Shown one piece after another: positions 25,513 through 33,986 of a stretch of DNA of 34,310 nt. Origin of the DNA: Paenibacillus agaridevorans. GTDB lineage: Bacteria > Bacillota > Bacilli > Paenibacillales > Paenibacillaceae. The stretch is taken from NCBI RefSeq assembly GCF_003112455.1, contig NZ_BDQX01000430.1, positions 268,028 through 302,337 on the forward strand, in the 5' to 3' direction. Below the pieces are notes generated by a model, which saw only the letters and a list, made by a program, of their open reading frames with translations, ran no database searches and was not told where the DNA came from. Both the position numbers and the translations under genes were made by a program. How positions within the stretch are numbered: position 1 is the first letter of the stretch; each line of letters starts with the position of its first letter.

Positions 25513-26013
25513 TTATTGCTCGGTTTTCGGATTATTGGAATACACCAATGCCCCGGTAACCGTCTTGTTATCCTCCAGATCACGCTGCAACGTAAAGATG
25601 AATCGCTCTGTTCCCTTTTGTGACGAATAATGAATGGAATTATCGTCTCCCATTCGACTAACCTCCGAGTAGCCGGCTTGTTGCGTATAGTCAACATACA
25701 GAGCGACCGCTTCGTCGTACGGCATCTCCGTTTCGATCGTCACCGTGATGGAATCGCTGGCGCTGATCGACGAAGTGACTTCGATTTCATCCGGCAGCGG
25801 TACGTCGGAAGGGAAGCCCTCCGGTATGTCCGCTTTACTGGACAGCGTAACCTCCTTGCCTTCCCCGGTCGTAATCGTCACCTCTCCCTCCTCCGTTTCC
25901 TGGATGGCTTGCTCGATGTTCGAGCATCCCATCGCGAAAACCAAGGCCATCGCCGTCGCTGCCAGCCCTGCCCTTTTCCATGTCGTTGTTACCAATTTCG
26001 AATTCTTCTTCAT
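25513..26013 (-). CDS. Putative lipoprotein of unknown function
   Basis: A 166-residue lipoprotein: long basic signal (MKKNSKLVTTTWKR), hydrophobic core, and lipobox FAMGC with Cys30. The mature part begins with an acidic, Glu-rich stretch (IQETEEGEVTITTGEGKEVTL) and continues with IPEGFPSDVPLPDE and a compact alpha/beta part (MPYDEAVALYVDYTQQAGYSEV). The 'GFPSDVPLPDG' phrase recurs in small Bacillales lipoproteins of unknown role. An AGGGAG-type site lies before the ATG at 26013. It sits 37 bp after the copper-amine-oxidase-N gene and is presumably co-transcribed with it and with the membrane protein behind. Confidence 0.85.
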   Translation of the reverse strand: MKKNSKLVTTTWKRAGLAATAMALVFAMGCSNIEQAIQETEEGEVTITTGEGKEVTLSSKADIPEGFPSDVPLPDEIEVTSSISASDSITVTIETEMPYDEAVALYVDYTQQAGYSEVSRMGDDNSIHYSSQKGTERFIFTLQRDLEDNKTVTGALVYSNNPKTEQ

Positions 26014-26050
26014 TGCCTCATTCTCCCTTTGTCATAATCGGAACCCGCCA

Positions 26051-27268
26051 TTACCAGGTCCATTCTTCTTCCTCTTCGTCTTCGTCGCCCCAAGTCCACT
26101 CGCCCGGATCTTCATCCGGCGGTTTGACGACATTAAGCTTTAATTCCAGCTCCATAAAATGAATTTTGCTCGTAATGCTTCTAAAACCGGCCACAATGGA
26201 TTCCGCAAAGGGCAAATCCTCGCCCCTCGTTACGATTCTGACGAGCATTTGCTGCGGTTCCTCGCCAGGCGGCGCATAGACGGCGCTGACGCGGTATTGG
26301 CCGATCGGCACGTTGTGCACGCCGTAACCATTGTTGTTTCTGCTTCCCTTGCTAATCAATTTGGGTCCGCCGACGGTTCCATCCATCATCGTCCCCACGG
26401 GCTCCAGCGTTATCGTCACGTCGTCCCGATCGGGCGGTTCGGCAATGGGGTTGAGCGGATGGATCAAATCCATCATATAGAACAGCACTTCCCCGCTTCC
26501 GCCCGTGCCGGTAGAACTGTTAAGCTTGACGGTGAAATTGCGGATCGCGCCCGTATTGCCGGCGAACGGGCTGTTATCGTCCGCCGTCAGCTCGACGCTG
26601 TGCTCGACTCCCTCATAGACGGTTTTGAAATCGGCATATGCCATGTAAGTCGTGGCCGCCTTCGGCAACGCAATCCGGTAGCGCCCGTTGTCATCCGTCT
26701 TGGCCTGCAGGTTGCTGTCATATAACAGCTGGTTGTCGATCGTAATCCATGCTCCTTTAATGGGAGTGCCCTCAGAATTAACAACCCTCCCCTTTACCAC
26801 ATAGGGCTCGAGGACCGTATCTTCCTTGGTAATCTCGATGATTGACGTGCCCGACGCATTGTTGTAAGAAACGAAATAGCCGCTGCTCTCCGATACGAAC
26901 CGTAACGGAATCATCGTGCTTCCGTTAATAATTTGCGCCGGTACGGCGAGCTTGACGCCTTGACCGTTCACCTTTGCCGATGGGCTTCCCATCGTCAGCT
27001 CAATTTTTATCCCGGATTTGCTCCCCGATGCCGTCTTCTCTTCTGCGTTCCACTCCACTTTGTAGCCAAGCGTCTCGAAAGTCTTGCGGAAAGGCACCAG
27101 CGTCGTTCCGTTCCGGATCAGCGGCTGCTGGCCTTCGAACTGCAGAAGCTTGCCTTCGACATAAATCTTTATTTCGCCGGCTTTGGCCGTTGCGGACGTC
27201 GCCATGCCGGCCAAGAGCACGAGCAAGCAGGACAGCCAGATCATCACCTTCGTCGTTTTTCTCTCCAC
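26051..27268 (-). CDS. Secreted protein with copper-amine-oxidase N-terminal domain and carboxypeptidase-regulatory-like domain
   Basis: A 405-residue protein. Signal peptide 1-30 (ATSATAKA end); Cu-amine-oxidase-N-like domain (PF07833 type, about 32-145: PLIRNGTTLVPFRKTFETLGYKVEWN, IINGSTMIPLRFVSESSGYFVSYN); a carboxypeptidase-regulatory-like beta-sandwich (about 152-240: GRVVNSEGTPIKGAWITIDN, TDDNGRYRIALP); then a further beta-rich part. The end is striking: two EWTW motifs flank an acidic DEDEEEE run. The GTG at 27268 is chosen over longer frames because AAAAGGAG lies eight bases before it and the signal peptide then has normal length. The start is exactly 60 bases from the near end of the divergent motif copy at 27328. 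It heads the minus-strand arm of the envelope cluster. It has no amine-oxidase catalytic part; the role is unknown. Confidence 0.85.
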   Translation of the reverse strand: MERKTTKVMIWLSCLLVLLAGMATSATAKAGEIKIYVEGKLLQFEGQQPLIRNGTTLVPFRKTFETLGYKVEWNAEEKTASGSKSGIKIELTMGSPSAKVNGQGVKLAVPAQIINGSTMIPLRFVSESSGYFVSYNNASGTSIIEITKEDTVLEPYVVKGRVVNSEGTPIKGAWITIDNQLLYDSNLQAKTDDNGRYRIALPKAATTYMAYADFKTVYEGVEHSVELTADDNSPFAGNTGAIRNFTVKLNSSTGTGGSGEVLFYMMDLIHPLNPIAEPPDRDDVTITLEPVGTMMDGTVGGPKLISKGSRNNNGYGVHNVPIGQYRVSAVYAPPGEEPQQMLVRIVTRGEDLPFAESIVAGFRSITSKIHFMELELKLNVVKPPDEDPGEWTWGDEDEEEEEWTW

Positions 27269-27301
27269 TTTACCAACTCCTTTTCGCCTGATCGACTTCA
27301 T

Positions 27302-27354
27302 CGTATACCGCCTCATCCCGTCAGACCAGTTACACGTTGTCACAACCATTGTCA
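27302..27354 (-). promoter_or_regulatory. Divergent regulatory motif copy 1 and promoter of the minus-strand envelope genes
   Basis: Read toward the minus-strand gene: TGACA, seven bases, TGACAAC-G-TGTAACT (27354-27328). After 20 bases a TATACG -10-like hexamer (27307-27302) follows. No good -35 hexamer is present, as expected when an activator binds there. A mirror copy lies at 27413-27439. Confidence 0.55.
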
Positions 27355-27412
27355 TGTCTTCGCCATGATGCGGGTCTTCTGCCCCAGTCGTCAACCTTAA
27401 AGCCCGGACAAC

Positions 27413-27467
27413 TGACAAAAACGATGACAACATGTAACTAGGGGCAGCATCGCCATTCTTTTACAAT
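27413..27467 (+). promoter_or_regulatory. Divergent regulatory motif copy 2 and promoter of the zinc-ribbon/VWA genes
   Basis: Plus strand: TGACA, seven bases, TGACAAC-A-TGTAACT (27413-27439). After 22 bases TACAAT (27462-27467) follows as the -10. Compared with the inverted copy at 27328-27354, all 20 motif positions outside the seven variable bases are the same. Its end is 60 bases from the ATG at 27499, the same distance as for the other copy. Confidence 0.55.
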
Positions 27468-27498
27468 GAGTAACAAGAACTTGAATGGAGGAATGGAT

Positions 27499-27852
27499 AT
27501 GAGCTTTATGGACAAAGTGAAATCCGGATTTACCGAAGCAGGCAGCAAGGCAAAAATCGTTGTGGAAATCAATAAACTTAAATTGCAGAACAACAATAAG
27601 CAGAAGGAGATCGAGCAGAACTACCAGAACATCGGACGCATGTACTATTTGCAAGCGGTCGGCAGACTTGCGGATGACTCGGGCGCGGATCCTGCCGGCA
27701 TGGTTGAAAACATCGCGCGGCTGGAGGCCGAAATCGAGGAAAATAACAAAGAAATCAAGACGCTGGCAAATGAAAAGGACTGCGTATGCGGTAAGCCCGC
27801 ACCGCTGGACGCCCGCTTCTGCCCCTCCTGCGGACATACCTTTGAATCATGA
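27499..27852 (+). CDS. Coiled-coil protein with C-terminal zinc ribbon
   Basis: A 117-residue cytoplasmic protein. The first 90 residues are helical and strongly coiled-coil-like (EINKLKLQNNNKQKEIEQNYQNIGRMYYLQ; ARLEAEIEENNKEIKTL). The tail carries a zinc-ribbon half pair Cys95-x-Cys97 and Cys108-x-x-Cys111, an unusual CxC-x10-CxxC spacing. Such proteins often act as adaptors beside membrane machines. The ATG at 27499 has GGAGG seven bases before it; the earlier ATGs at 27466 and 27493 lack a usable site. Its stop overlaps the start of the giant VWA gene (ATGA), so the two are translationally coupled and the products are likely to work together. Confidence 0.85.
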   Translation: MSFMDKVKSGFTEAGSKAKIVVEINKLKLQNNNKQKEIEQNYQNIGRMYYLQAVGRLADDSGADPAGMVENIARLEAEIEENNKEIKTLANEKDCVCGKPAPLDARFCPSCGHTFES

Positions 27853-30800
27853 AAAGCTGGATCGAAAGCAAAAGAAACAAGACCATCCTGCTCCTGTTGA
27901 TCGCCTCCCTCGTGACGGTTGGCGCCGCAGCCCTATTTATAAAAAATCAGCCGGGCTCCAAGGAAAGCCCTATAATCTCGCAGAGCTCTCACGTGCCGAC
28001 CGGACGAGATAAAGCGGAGCCAGCCGCGCCCAAACGAACCCGGTATCCCGTCGGCGACTGGAGCATCGCGATTCCTTATTTAAACCCGTTCGGCTCTCCG
28101 TCCAACTATCAATCTACCGAGCATACTCCCAATCAATTTCAGGAGTTGAAGTATATCAATGAGCGGCAGATGGAGACCTTCCGCATGACGGCGGGAGAGC
28201 TCTGGCAGCTGAATGTGCAATGGAAGGACGATAGCGGCGATCCTTGGGAGGACTTGCGGCTGTATATTAACGACCTTGGCGGTCGCGCCTACACGGGATC
28301 CGCGGAAGACACTCTCGTGGTTACGGCGGATGATGCCGAAGGGATCACATGGTGGGGCATTGCCTCCAAAGGCGGCGACGGCTACCAATTAAAGGTGTTC
28401 AAGGAGCTTCGCCTGCGACACGGTTTGCCCGCCGGATTCAAGACATCGGATTATCCCGGCGGCGAAATCTATTTCATGACGAATAACGAGAACCACAAGT
28501 ATCAAAGCTTAAGGGCCGACCTTAACGATGGCGGAGTCCGCCTCCATGCCAGAGGTTTCTACTCGCAAGGGAAAAATCGGCGGGATCTCTCTTACAACCA
28601 AGAGCTCAACGCCTTCAAAAGCACGCATTATACGCTTAACGATATTCCGCAGGATCCATCCGCGCCTTTGTTCTGGAAGGCAACCTGGAGCCCGGATTCG
28701 GATCCGCGCGAGCTTGTTCTCTCGGTAGACGAAACCGAGGACATCACTCCGTTCCGGGACGGCGAACGACTGGGATCGCTTAAGATAACAGGGGGAATGA
28801 CCGGTCATCTTAAGGTAGAAGCTCCTCCGGGGGTCGTCATGAGCCATCCGGAGCTTCATCTCCATGGCGACCGTACGCCGGAAGGCGATACGCTCTTCTG
28901 GCTACCTCCCGGCTACTGGAACGTCACCCTCGAGCAAGAGACCGGACCACCCGTACATACAAGGCTTGTGCCTGTCAGCGCGGGCGAGATGACGGTGCTG
29001 GATATGAAGCCGCTCATTCGCAACGCTTACCGGAACGACGGAATCGGCAAATCCGATGGCGCGGAAAGCGGACTGCAGATTGAAGACGCCGTGGAACAAG
29101 GCGAGCAAGCCCGCATTACGTTTATGCTGCTCGACTCCGAGAAACCAGGATTTGACCCGAAGCCTTCCGACATCGAAATAATGGAGGGCGGCCGGCCAGG
29201 CAAGCTGCTGGAGCTCAGCCGGATGAAGACGCCTCCGAGCGTCGTTCTGGCACTGGATTCCTCCGGTTCCATGGCGAAGTCGATGAGCCATGTGCTGGCA
29301 TCCGCCCGCTCCTTTATCGAAGGACTGCCGGAGGATGCGCATGTTCAAGTGATTGATTTTGACACGCAGGTTCGGGTAATCGAAGGCACAAGCAAGAAGG
29401 AAGCGCTGGCGGGACTGTCTTCGGTCAAGGCGCATGGAAATACCAGGCTGTATGATTCCGTCATTGAAGCGTTAGGCCAGTTAAAGGATAAGACGAGACC
29501 GTCCCTGGTCTTGTTTACGGACGGCGTGGATAGCAATGCCGAGAAGGCTGGAACCGGCAGCACCTCGAGCAGAAGCGAGGTTGAGCAGGCCGCGCGCGAT
29601 GCGGGAGTGCCGGTCTATGCAATCGGCTTCGGTCCGGACCATGACAATGCTACGCTGCTGGAGCTCGCGGCCATGTCTGGAGGCACGTATTACTCCGCGC
29701 AGGACGCAGCCGCGCTGGATCACGTATTCGCCGCGATTAACGAGCGGCTCGGCAACCGCTTCGAAGTCGTCTACGAACGGCCCAAGGAGCAAGCCGCCTC
29801 CGACGTACCCGTTATCGCGATGACCCTTGACGTCAGCGGCTCCATGGATGCCGATCCCGCTTCGGGGAACGGCGCATACCGCATCGATAAAGTAAAGCAC
29901 CTGTTCCACGACTTTATTGCGGAGCTGCCCGAACGCAGCCTGATGCAGCTGCTCAGCTTCTCGACCGAGCTGCGGTTCGATCAAGGCTTCACCTCCCGCA
30001 AGGCCGAGCTGCTGCAGGCGCTTGGCAATCTAAAGGCTGTTGGCGGTACGGACATCCTGAATTCCGTCTTCGCTACCTATCAGTCGCTTAAAAGCATTCC
30101 TTCGGAGAAACGTGTCATCGTCTACGTTACGGACGCTGCACTGGATGTCGATGAGGAGCAAAAAAGCTTCTTTGAAACAACGCTTGCGGCGATCAAAGAG
30201 GAAGGTATTGGGGTGCTGTGGGTAGGGCTGGGCACAGAGGATAGCGAAGAAGCCTTTAAATGGGCCGCTGAGAAATCTGGAGGCCAATACGTCATTTCCG
30301 AGGACCCGGCAGTATTGACGAAAGCCATCCAAGAGGCGCTTGCGCAAGTGCAGAAGCGGACGACGGGACAAATTCCGCTCACCCTCGCGGTTAAAAGCGA
30401 GAACACTGACAGCTCCTCACGGCTATATACGGACGACTTGCTGGTGGATTTTCCCATGCTGCGGGACGCCGGCAACAAGGTGGAATTCCAAACAGTCGGT
30501 CTCGAGACGGGCCTCCCCGTCGCGCAATATGGGCAAGCGGCTGCTTCGATTGTCTATGGACGCGATCTGCCAGGCGAGGACGTTCAGATCCGCAAGCGGA
30601 TCTCGCTTAACGCTAAAGGCAAAAACAAGTCCGTGGAATGGAAAGCCAGCGAGCTCTATTTGCTTAACAGGCTCAAGGGCGTCTCCGCTCCTCAGGGCCG
30701 TACCTTCGCGGCGATTGAGATGGAGCTGACGGGCGTGCATGAAGGCGGAGCTGCCTATCAAATACCGGATTTCGCTTCGCATTTCTTTATGCGAATCAAC

Positions 30801-33800
30801 GACTCGGGTTCCTATCCGGCTTCGACGGCCACCTGGCTGACGGAGCAGCCGCTGTCCCCGCCGGGAGACGGCAGCATAATCGTCAAAGCCGGCGAAGCCG
30901 TTAAGGGATTGCTCGTATTCCTCGTACCGGACGAGGAAATGGAACGAGCCTCCCTCCATTATTACGACACCGGCTATGGACATATTTCGCTTGCCTTGAT
31001 CGGCGAGCTTCCGAAGGAAGACCCCGATGCCTGGAACAGCATGCCCAAGAGCGCAATCGGCAAGCTGTCGGATACGTTTCAACTGTCCTTACAATCCGTA
31101 GGCGAATCGAGCCGGATCGGCAATGTGGCCATATCGCGAGACACCAGCACGTTTAAGCTCGTCGAGACCGAGCTGAAATCGCTTGTCAATGCCGATCTGA
31201 AGCTGGATCCGCGGCAACGCTTTTATTGGCGTGTCGCCACCGCCGCCGGCCCCTTCCTCCTGCCGGTCCATACGGCGACGGCTCTTTTGCCCCATGGCTT
31301 GCTGCGGCCTGCGACCTTCGCTCCCGGCTCCGCGAACAAAGCCGTGCTTGCCTTCCAGACGCCCAATGCGCTGGACACGATGCCATCGGACTTGTATGTC
31401 GACCTCTTCGGCGGCGCAACAGTGCTTCCGATTAGCTCGGGAACAACGGAGATCCCGCATGCGGAGAGGAAAATCGATGCCGGGGGCAAAGGCGTATCGC
31501 TGACCGTCAATGCACTGTCCCGGGTGCAAGGGCTGGAGTCCGGCAACGGCAACTATGTCGTAGCCGACGTGACGCTGACCGATGAAAGCGACGGCTTCGG
31601 ATCAACCGGCTTCCGCGAGACGTTTAAGCTTGTCCCCGTTCAACCCCCGCGGGATAGCGATGCGCCGGAGCTCGCTCCGGATCCGCTCACCGACGGCCTG
31701 CTGCTGGGCATGGATGCCGATTGGTCCGTATTCGACGGGGCTGAGCGGCGCGGACTGCTCCTGTTCTCCCTCCCTCATAACGGGAAGGATTTGAAGTGGA
31801 GCCTGCAATCCGATCTGTTCCCCGGCTTGAACATGGAAGTCGGCGACGATGTCTATAAGGAGGAAGGCCTGCTCGTCGTTCGGATCGAGCCGGAGCTCGA
31901 AGATACGTTCGATTCGCAGCTATCCTCGGCGCTTGCCGAGGTTCTCAGCCGTCATCGGGCACGGGAGGCGGCAGGGCAAGGGGAAGGCAAGGCGCGAACC
32001 GTCGACTTTAATGAAAAAGAAGGGCGCAGAGAAGCCGTCCCGGCTCCTATGCCTGCCGTGCACGGCTTGATGGCAATCGAATCCGTAAAGCAATGGGCCG
32101 ATCTCGAGCAGCTTCTGAGCAGTTTGCGATGGCTGCCCTCAACCGATCCCCATGGCGTCTACCGCCACTCTCCGGAAGCCGTCATCGCCCAGGGCTGGGG
32201 GACGGAAGGCGATCTGGCCGGCTTGGCGGGCGGCTTGCTTTCGCAGCTTGGCTACAGCCCCTCGCTTGGCATGGTCCAGCTAACGGAGCGCGGCAGGGAG
32301 GCGCTTCGGGAGCTGGGCTCCGTGGATAAGGTAGCTTTGAAATATTTGCCCGCATGGACGTATCAGGACGAGCAAGGAGATGTCCAAATATTCGTCGTCC
32401 CGTTCATGAAGAAGCTGTCGGAGCTCGGCGGTTTGGCCTTTTTCCCTGGCGGCCAGGAGCAAAGGGGGATGACGTCCGCACAAGCAACGATCAGCGTCTA
32501 CTTCCAGGTGGAGGCGAAAGCCGACTCGGGATTAGGCGCAATAGCCGGAGATATCGGGGGCGCGCTGGGAGGCGGCGACGACGACGGGGGGCCCGACATC
32601 CAGGATATTCGAGTCCTGCAGAATTCGCTTGATCTGGATGCATTGGGGCAGGAAGCGTTGGATATCCGCGCAGGAGGAGCCTCCGGCAATTATACGGCCG
32701 TGCTTGAGAACGGGACGATGCAAATCGTCGGTAATCGCATGATAGACGCAGAGGAAAATAAAATCGTCGGCGTGCGGATTGAAGTTCAGCTGCCGCAGAA
32801 GAAGCTGATACATGAAACAAAGCTGCGTGATGGCGAAGAAATTACCGATGTGTTCCATACGGTTGCCGTAAATCTTCCGGATCTGTCCGCCGAAGCGGCC
32901 GTTACGCTGCAAAAAGCCGCCGACCGTGCTTATAGCGCAGTCAAGAAGCCTGATGATCATTCTGCCCTTTCCTGGTATACCCGCAACATCCTTTATCGGT
33001 TTGTCGCGAACCAAACTGCGTACGAATCCGAACTCGCGGAGATGCTGGACGTAACCGCGGGACGGGTGGGCAAGGAGCGGGTCATCTTCGTTACCGTCAG
33101 AAACGATGGGCCGGGGTCTGCCTTAAGAACAAGCGTAGATCTGCAGCAATCCGCCAATCTGATTCATCGGGGAACGGAGGAAGCCTCGCGCGCTTTCCAT
33201 CTCATGAGCGGCCTGTTCGCGTCGCGGCTCGAAGGCGCCGTCCTGCCTGGCAATGGTACCGACTTTATGGATATATGGATGGAAAGCCCTGAAGATACGG
33301 CACTGCTTCTCAGCCTTGTCAGCACGAGAAAAGAAGATCTGAAACGGATGGAAGAGCAAGGTTATCCCGAAACGCTGATCGAGCGGGCCCGAACCTCCAC
33401 CGCGGCCATGCTGATTCCGAATGCGCCGACGGTTATGAACGGGGAACGACGCTGGGCCTGGCTGGAGATCGATCCCGCGACTTACGAGACGATATCCGTC
33501 ACGGATACGGGCGAACACGGAAGCTTTGCGGAATTTCTGATCTCGATGGAACCCGTATCGCCGACGGGCGACGACTACCTCGCCTTTATGGCAGGCTCTT
33601 TTATCGGCGTCAGCACCTCCGTCTGGAGCGTCAGTTCATTTGCGCTGATGCTGGATGACTACGAAGACATCATTAAAGCGGCCAAAGCCTACACATACGG
33701 ACTGGGCGAAGTGCTAAGCGGCATGATGGACAACAAGGACTTGCCGAAGCTGGAATACAGTATCAGCCCGATTAAGCTGAAGCTCATAGACAAGGAATTC

Positions 33801-33986
33801 GATTATTTGGCCAAACGCTTCGAGGAGGTCAAGATAGGCAAGAAAGGCGGACTCGGCGGAGATGTCGTTGGATTTGCCCTCGGCTTCAAGAGCGGCGCCG
33901 CCTATTACTTCAAACAAGCCGAAGCGGCCATCAAGAAGCCTGTCGTAAAGAATGGGCCTCCAAGCGGGGGCGGGGGCGGGGGCTAG
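27849..33986 (+). CDS. Giant membrane-anchored protein with two VWA domains
   Basis: A 2045-residue protein. N-terminal membrane anchor (about 12-31: TILLLLIASLVTVGAAALFI); beta-rich part (about 40-440, no known domain); VWA domain 1 (about 466-650) with MIDAS residues D470-S-S-G-S474, HGNTRLYDS and FTDGVDSN; VWA domain 2 (about 655-835) with D661-V-S-G-S665, GGTDILNS and VTDAALD. Both metal sites look intact, so Mg2+-dependent ligand binding is expected. About 845-1340 has beta-sandwich modules with the repeated phrase LL(V/L)F(L/S)(V/L)P. Later sections contain an acidic GGGDDDGG turn near 1575, a moderately hydrophobic stretch near 1914-1940, and a C-terminal GGGGGG tail. The start overlaps the zinc-ribbon gene by four bases. 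No MoxR ATPase, sortase motif or enzyme domain accompanies it. The function is unknown; surface sensing or adhesion are options. Confidence 0.85.
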   Translation: MKSWIESKRNKTILLLLIASLVTVGAAALFIKNQPGSKESPIISQSSHVPTGRDKAEPAAPKRTRYPVGDWSIAIPYLNPFGSPSNYQSTEHTPNQFQELKYINERQMETFRMTAGELWQLNVQWKDDSGDPWEDLRLYINDLGGRAYTGSAEDTLVVTADDAEGITWWGIASKGGDGYQLKVFKELRLRHGLPAGFKTSDYPGGEIYFMTNNENHKYQSLRADLNDGGVRLHARGFYSQGKNRRDLSYNQELNAFKSTHYTLNDIPQDPSAPLFWKATWSPDSDPRELVLSVDETEDITPFRDGERLGSLKITGGMTGHLKVEAPPGVVMSHPELHLHGDRTPEGDTLFWLPPGYWNVTLEQETGPPVHTRLVPVSAGEMTVLDMKPLIRNAYRNDGIGKSDGAESGLQIEDAVEQGEQARITFMLLDSEKPGFDPKPSDIEIMEGGRPGKLLELSRMKTPPSVVLALDSSGSMAKSMSHVLASARSFIEGLPEDAHVQVIDFDTQVRVIEGTSKKEALAGLSSVKAHGNTRLYDSVIEALGQLKDKTRPSLVLFTDGVDSNAEKAGTGSTSSRSEVEQAARDAGVPVYAIGFGPDHDNATLLELAAMSGGTYYSAQDAAALDHVFAAINERLGNRFEVVYERPKEQAASDVPVIAMTLDVSGSMDADPASGNGAYRIDKVKHLFHDFIAELPERSLMQLLSFSTELRFDQGFTSRKAELLQALGNLKAVGGTDILNSVFATYQSLKSIPSEKRVIVYVTDAALDVDEEQKSFFETTLAAIKEEGIGVLWVGLGTEDSEEAFKWAAEKSGGQYVISEDPAVLTKAIQEALAQVQKRTTGQIPLTLAVKSENTDSSSRLYTDDLLVDFPMLRDAGNKVEFQTVGLETGLPVAQYGQAAASIVYGRDLPGEDVQIRKRISLNAKGKNKSVEWKASELYLLNRLKGVSAPQGRTFAAIEMELTGVHEGGAAYQIPDFASHFFMRINDSGSYPASTATWLTEQPLSPPGDGSIIVKAGEAVKGLLVFLVPDEEMERASLHYYDTGYGHISLALIGELPKEDPDAWNSMPKSAIGKLSDTFQLSLQSVGESSRIGNVAISRDTSTFKLVETELKSLVNADLKLDPRQRFYWRVATAAGPFLLPVHTATALLPHGLLRPATFAPGSANKAVLAFQTPNALDTMPSDLYVDLFGGATVLPISSGTTEIPHAERKIDAGGKGVSLTVNALSRVQGLESGNGNYVVADVTLTDESDGFGSTGFRETFKLVPVQPPRDSDAPELAPDPLTDGLLLGMDADWSVFDGAERRGLLLFSLPHNGKDLKWSLQSDLFPGLNMEVGDDVYKEEGLLVVRIEPELEDTFDSQLSSALAEVLSRHRAREAAGQGEGKARTVDFNEKEGRREAVPAPMPAVHGLMAIESVKQWADLEQLLSSLRWLPSTDPHGVYRHSPEAVIAQGWGTEGDLAGLAGGLLSQLGYSPSLGMVQLTERGREALRELGSVDKVALKYLPAWTYQDEQGDVQIFVVPFMKKLSELGGLAFFPGGQEQRGMTSAQATISVYFQVEAKADSGLGAIAGDIGGALGGGDDDGGPDIQDIRVLQNSLDLDALGQEALDIRAGGASGNYTAVLENGTMQIVGNRMIDAEENKIVGVRIEVQLPQKKLIHETKLRDGEEITDVFHTVAVNLPDLSAEAAVTLQKAADRAYSAVKKPDDHSALSWYTRNILYRFVANQTAYESELAEMLDVTAGRVGKERVIFVTVRNDGPGSALRTSVDLQQSANLIHRGTEEASRAFHLMSGLFASRLEGAVLPGNGTDFMDIWMESPEDTALLLSLVSTRKEDLKRMEEQGYPETLIERARTSTAAMLIPNAPTVMNGERRWAWLEIDPATYETISVTDTGEHGSFAEFLISMEPVSPTGDDYLAFMAGSFIGVSTSVWSVSSFALMLDDYEDIIKAAKAYTYGLGEVLSGMMDNKDLPKLEYSISPIKLKLIDKEFDYLAKRFEEVKIGKKGGLGGDVVGFALGFKSGAAYYFKQAEAAIKKPVVKNGPPSGGGGGG

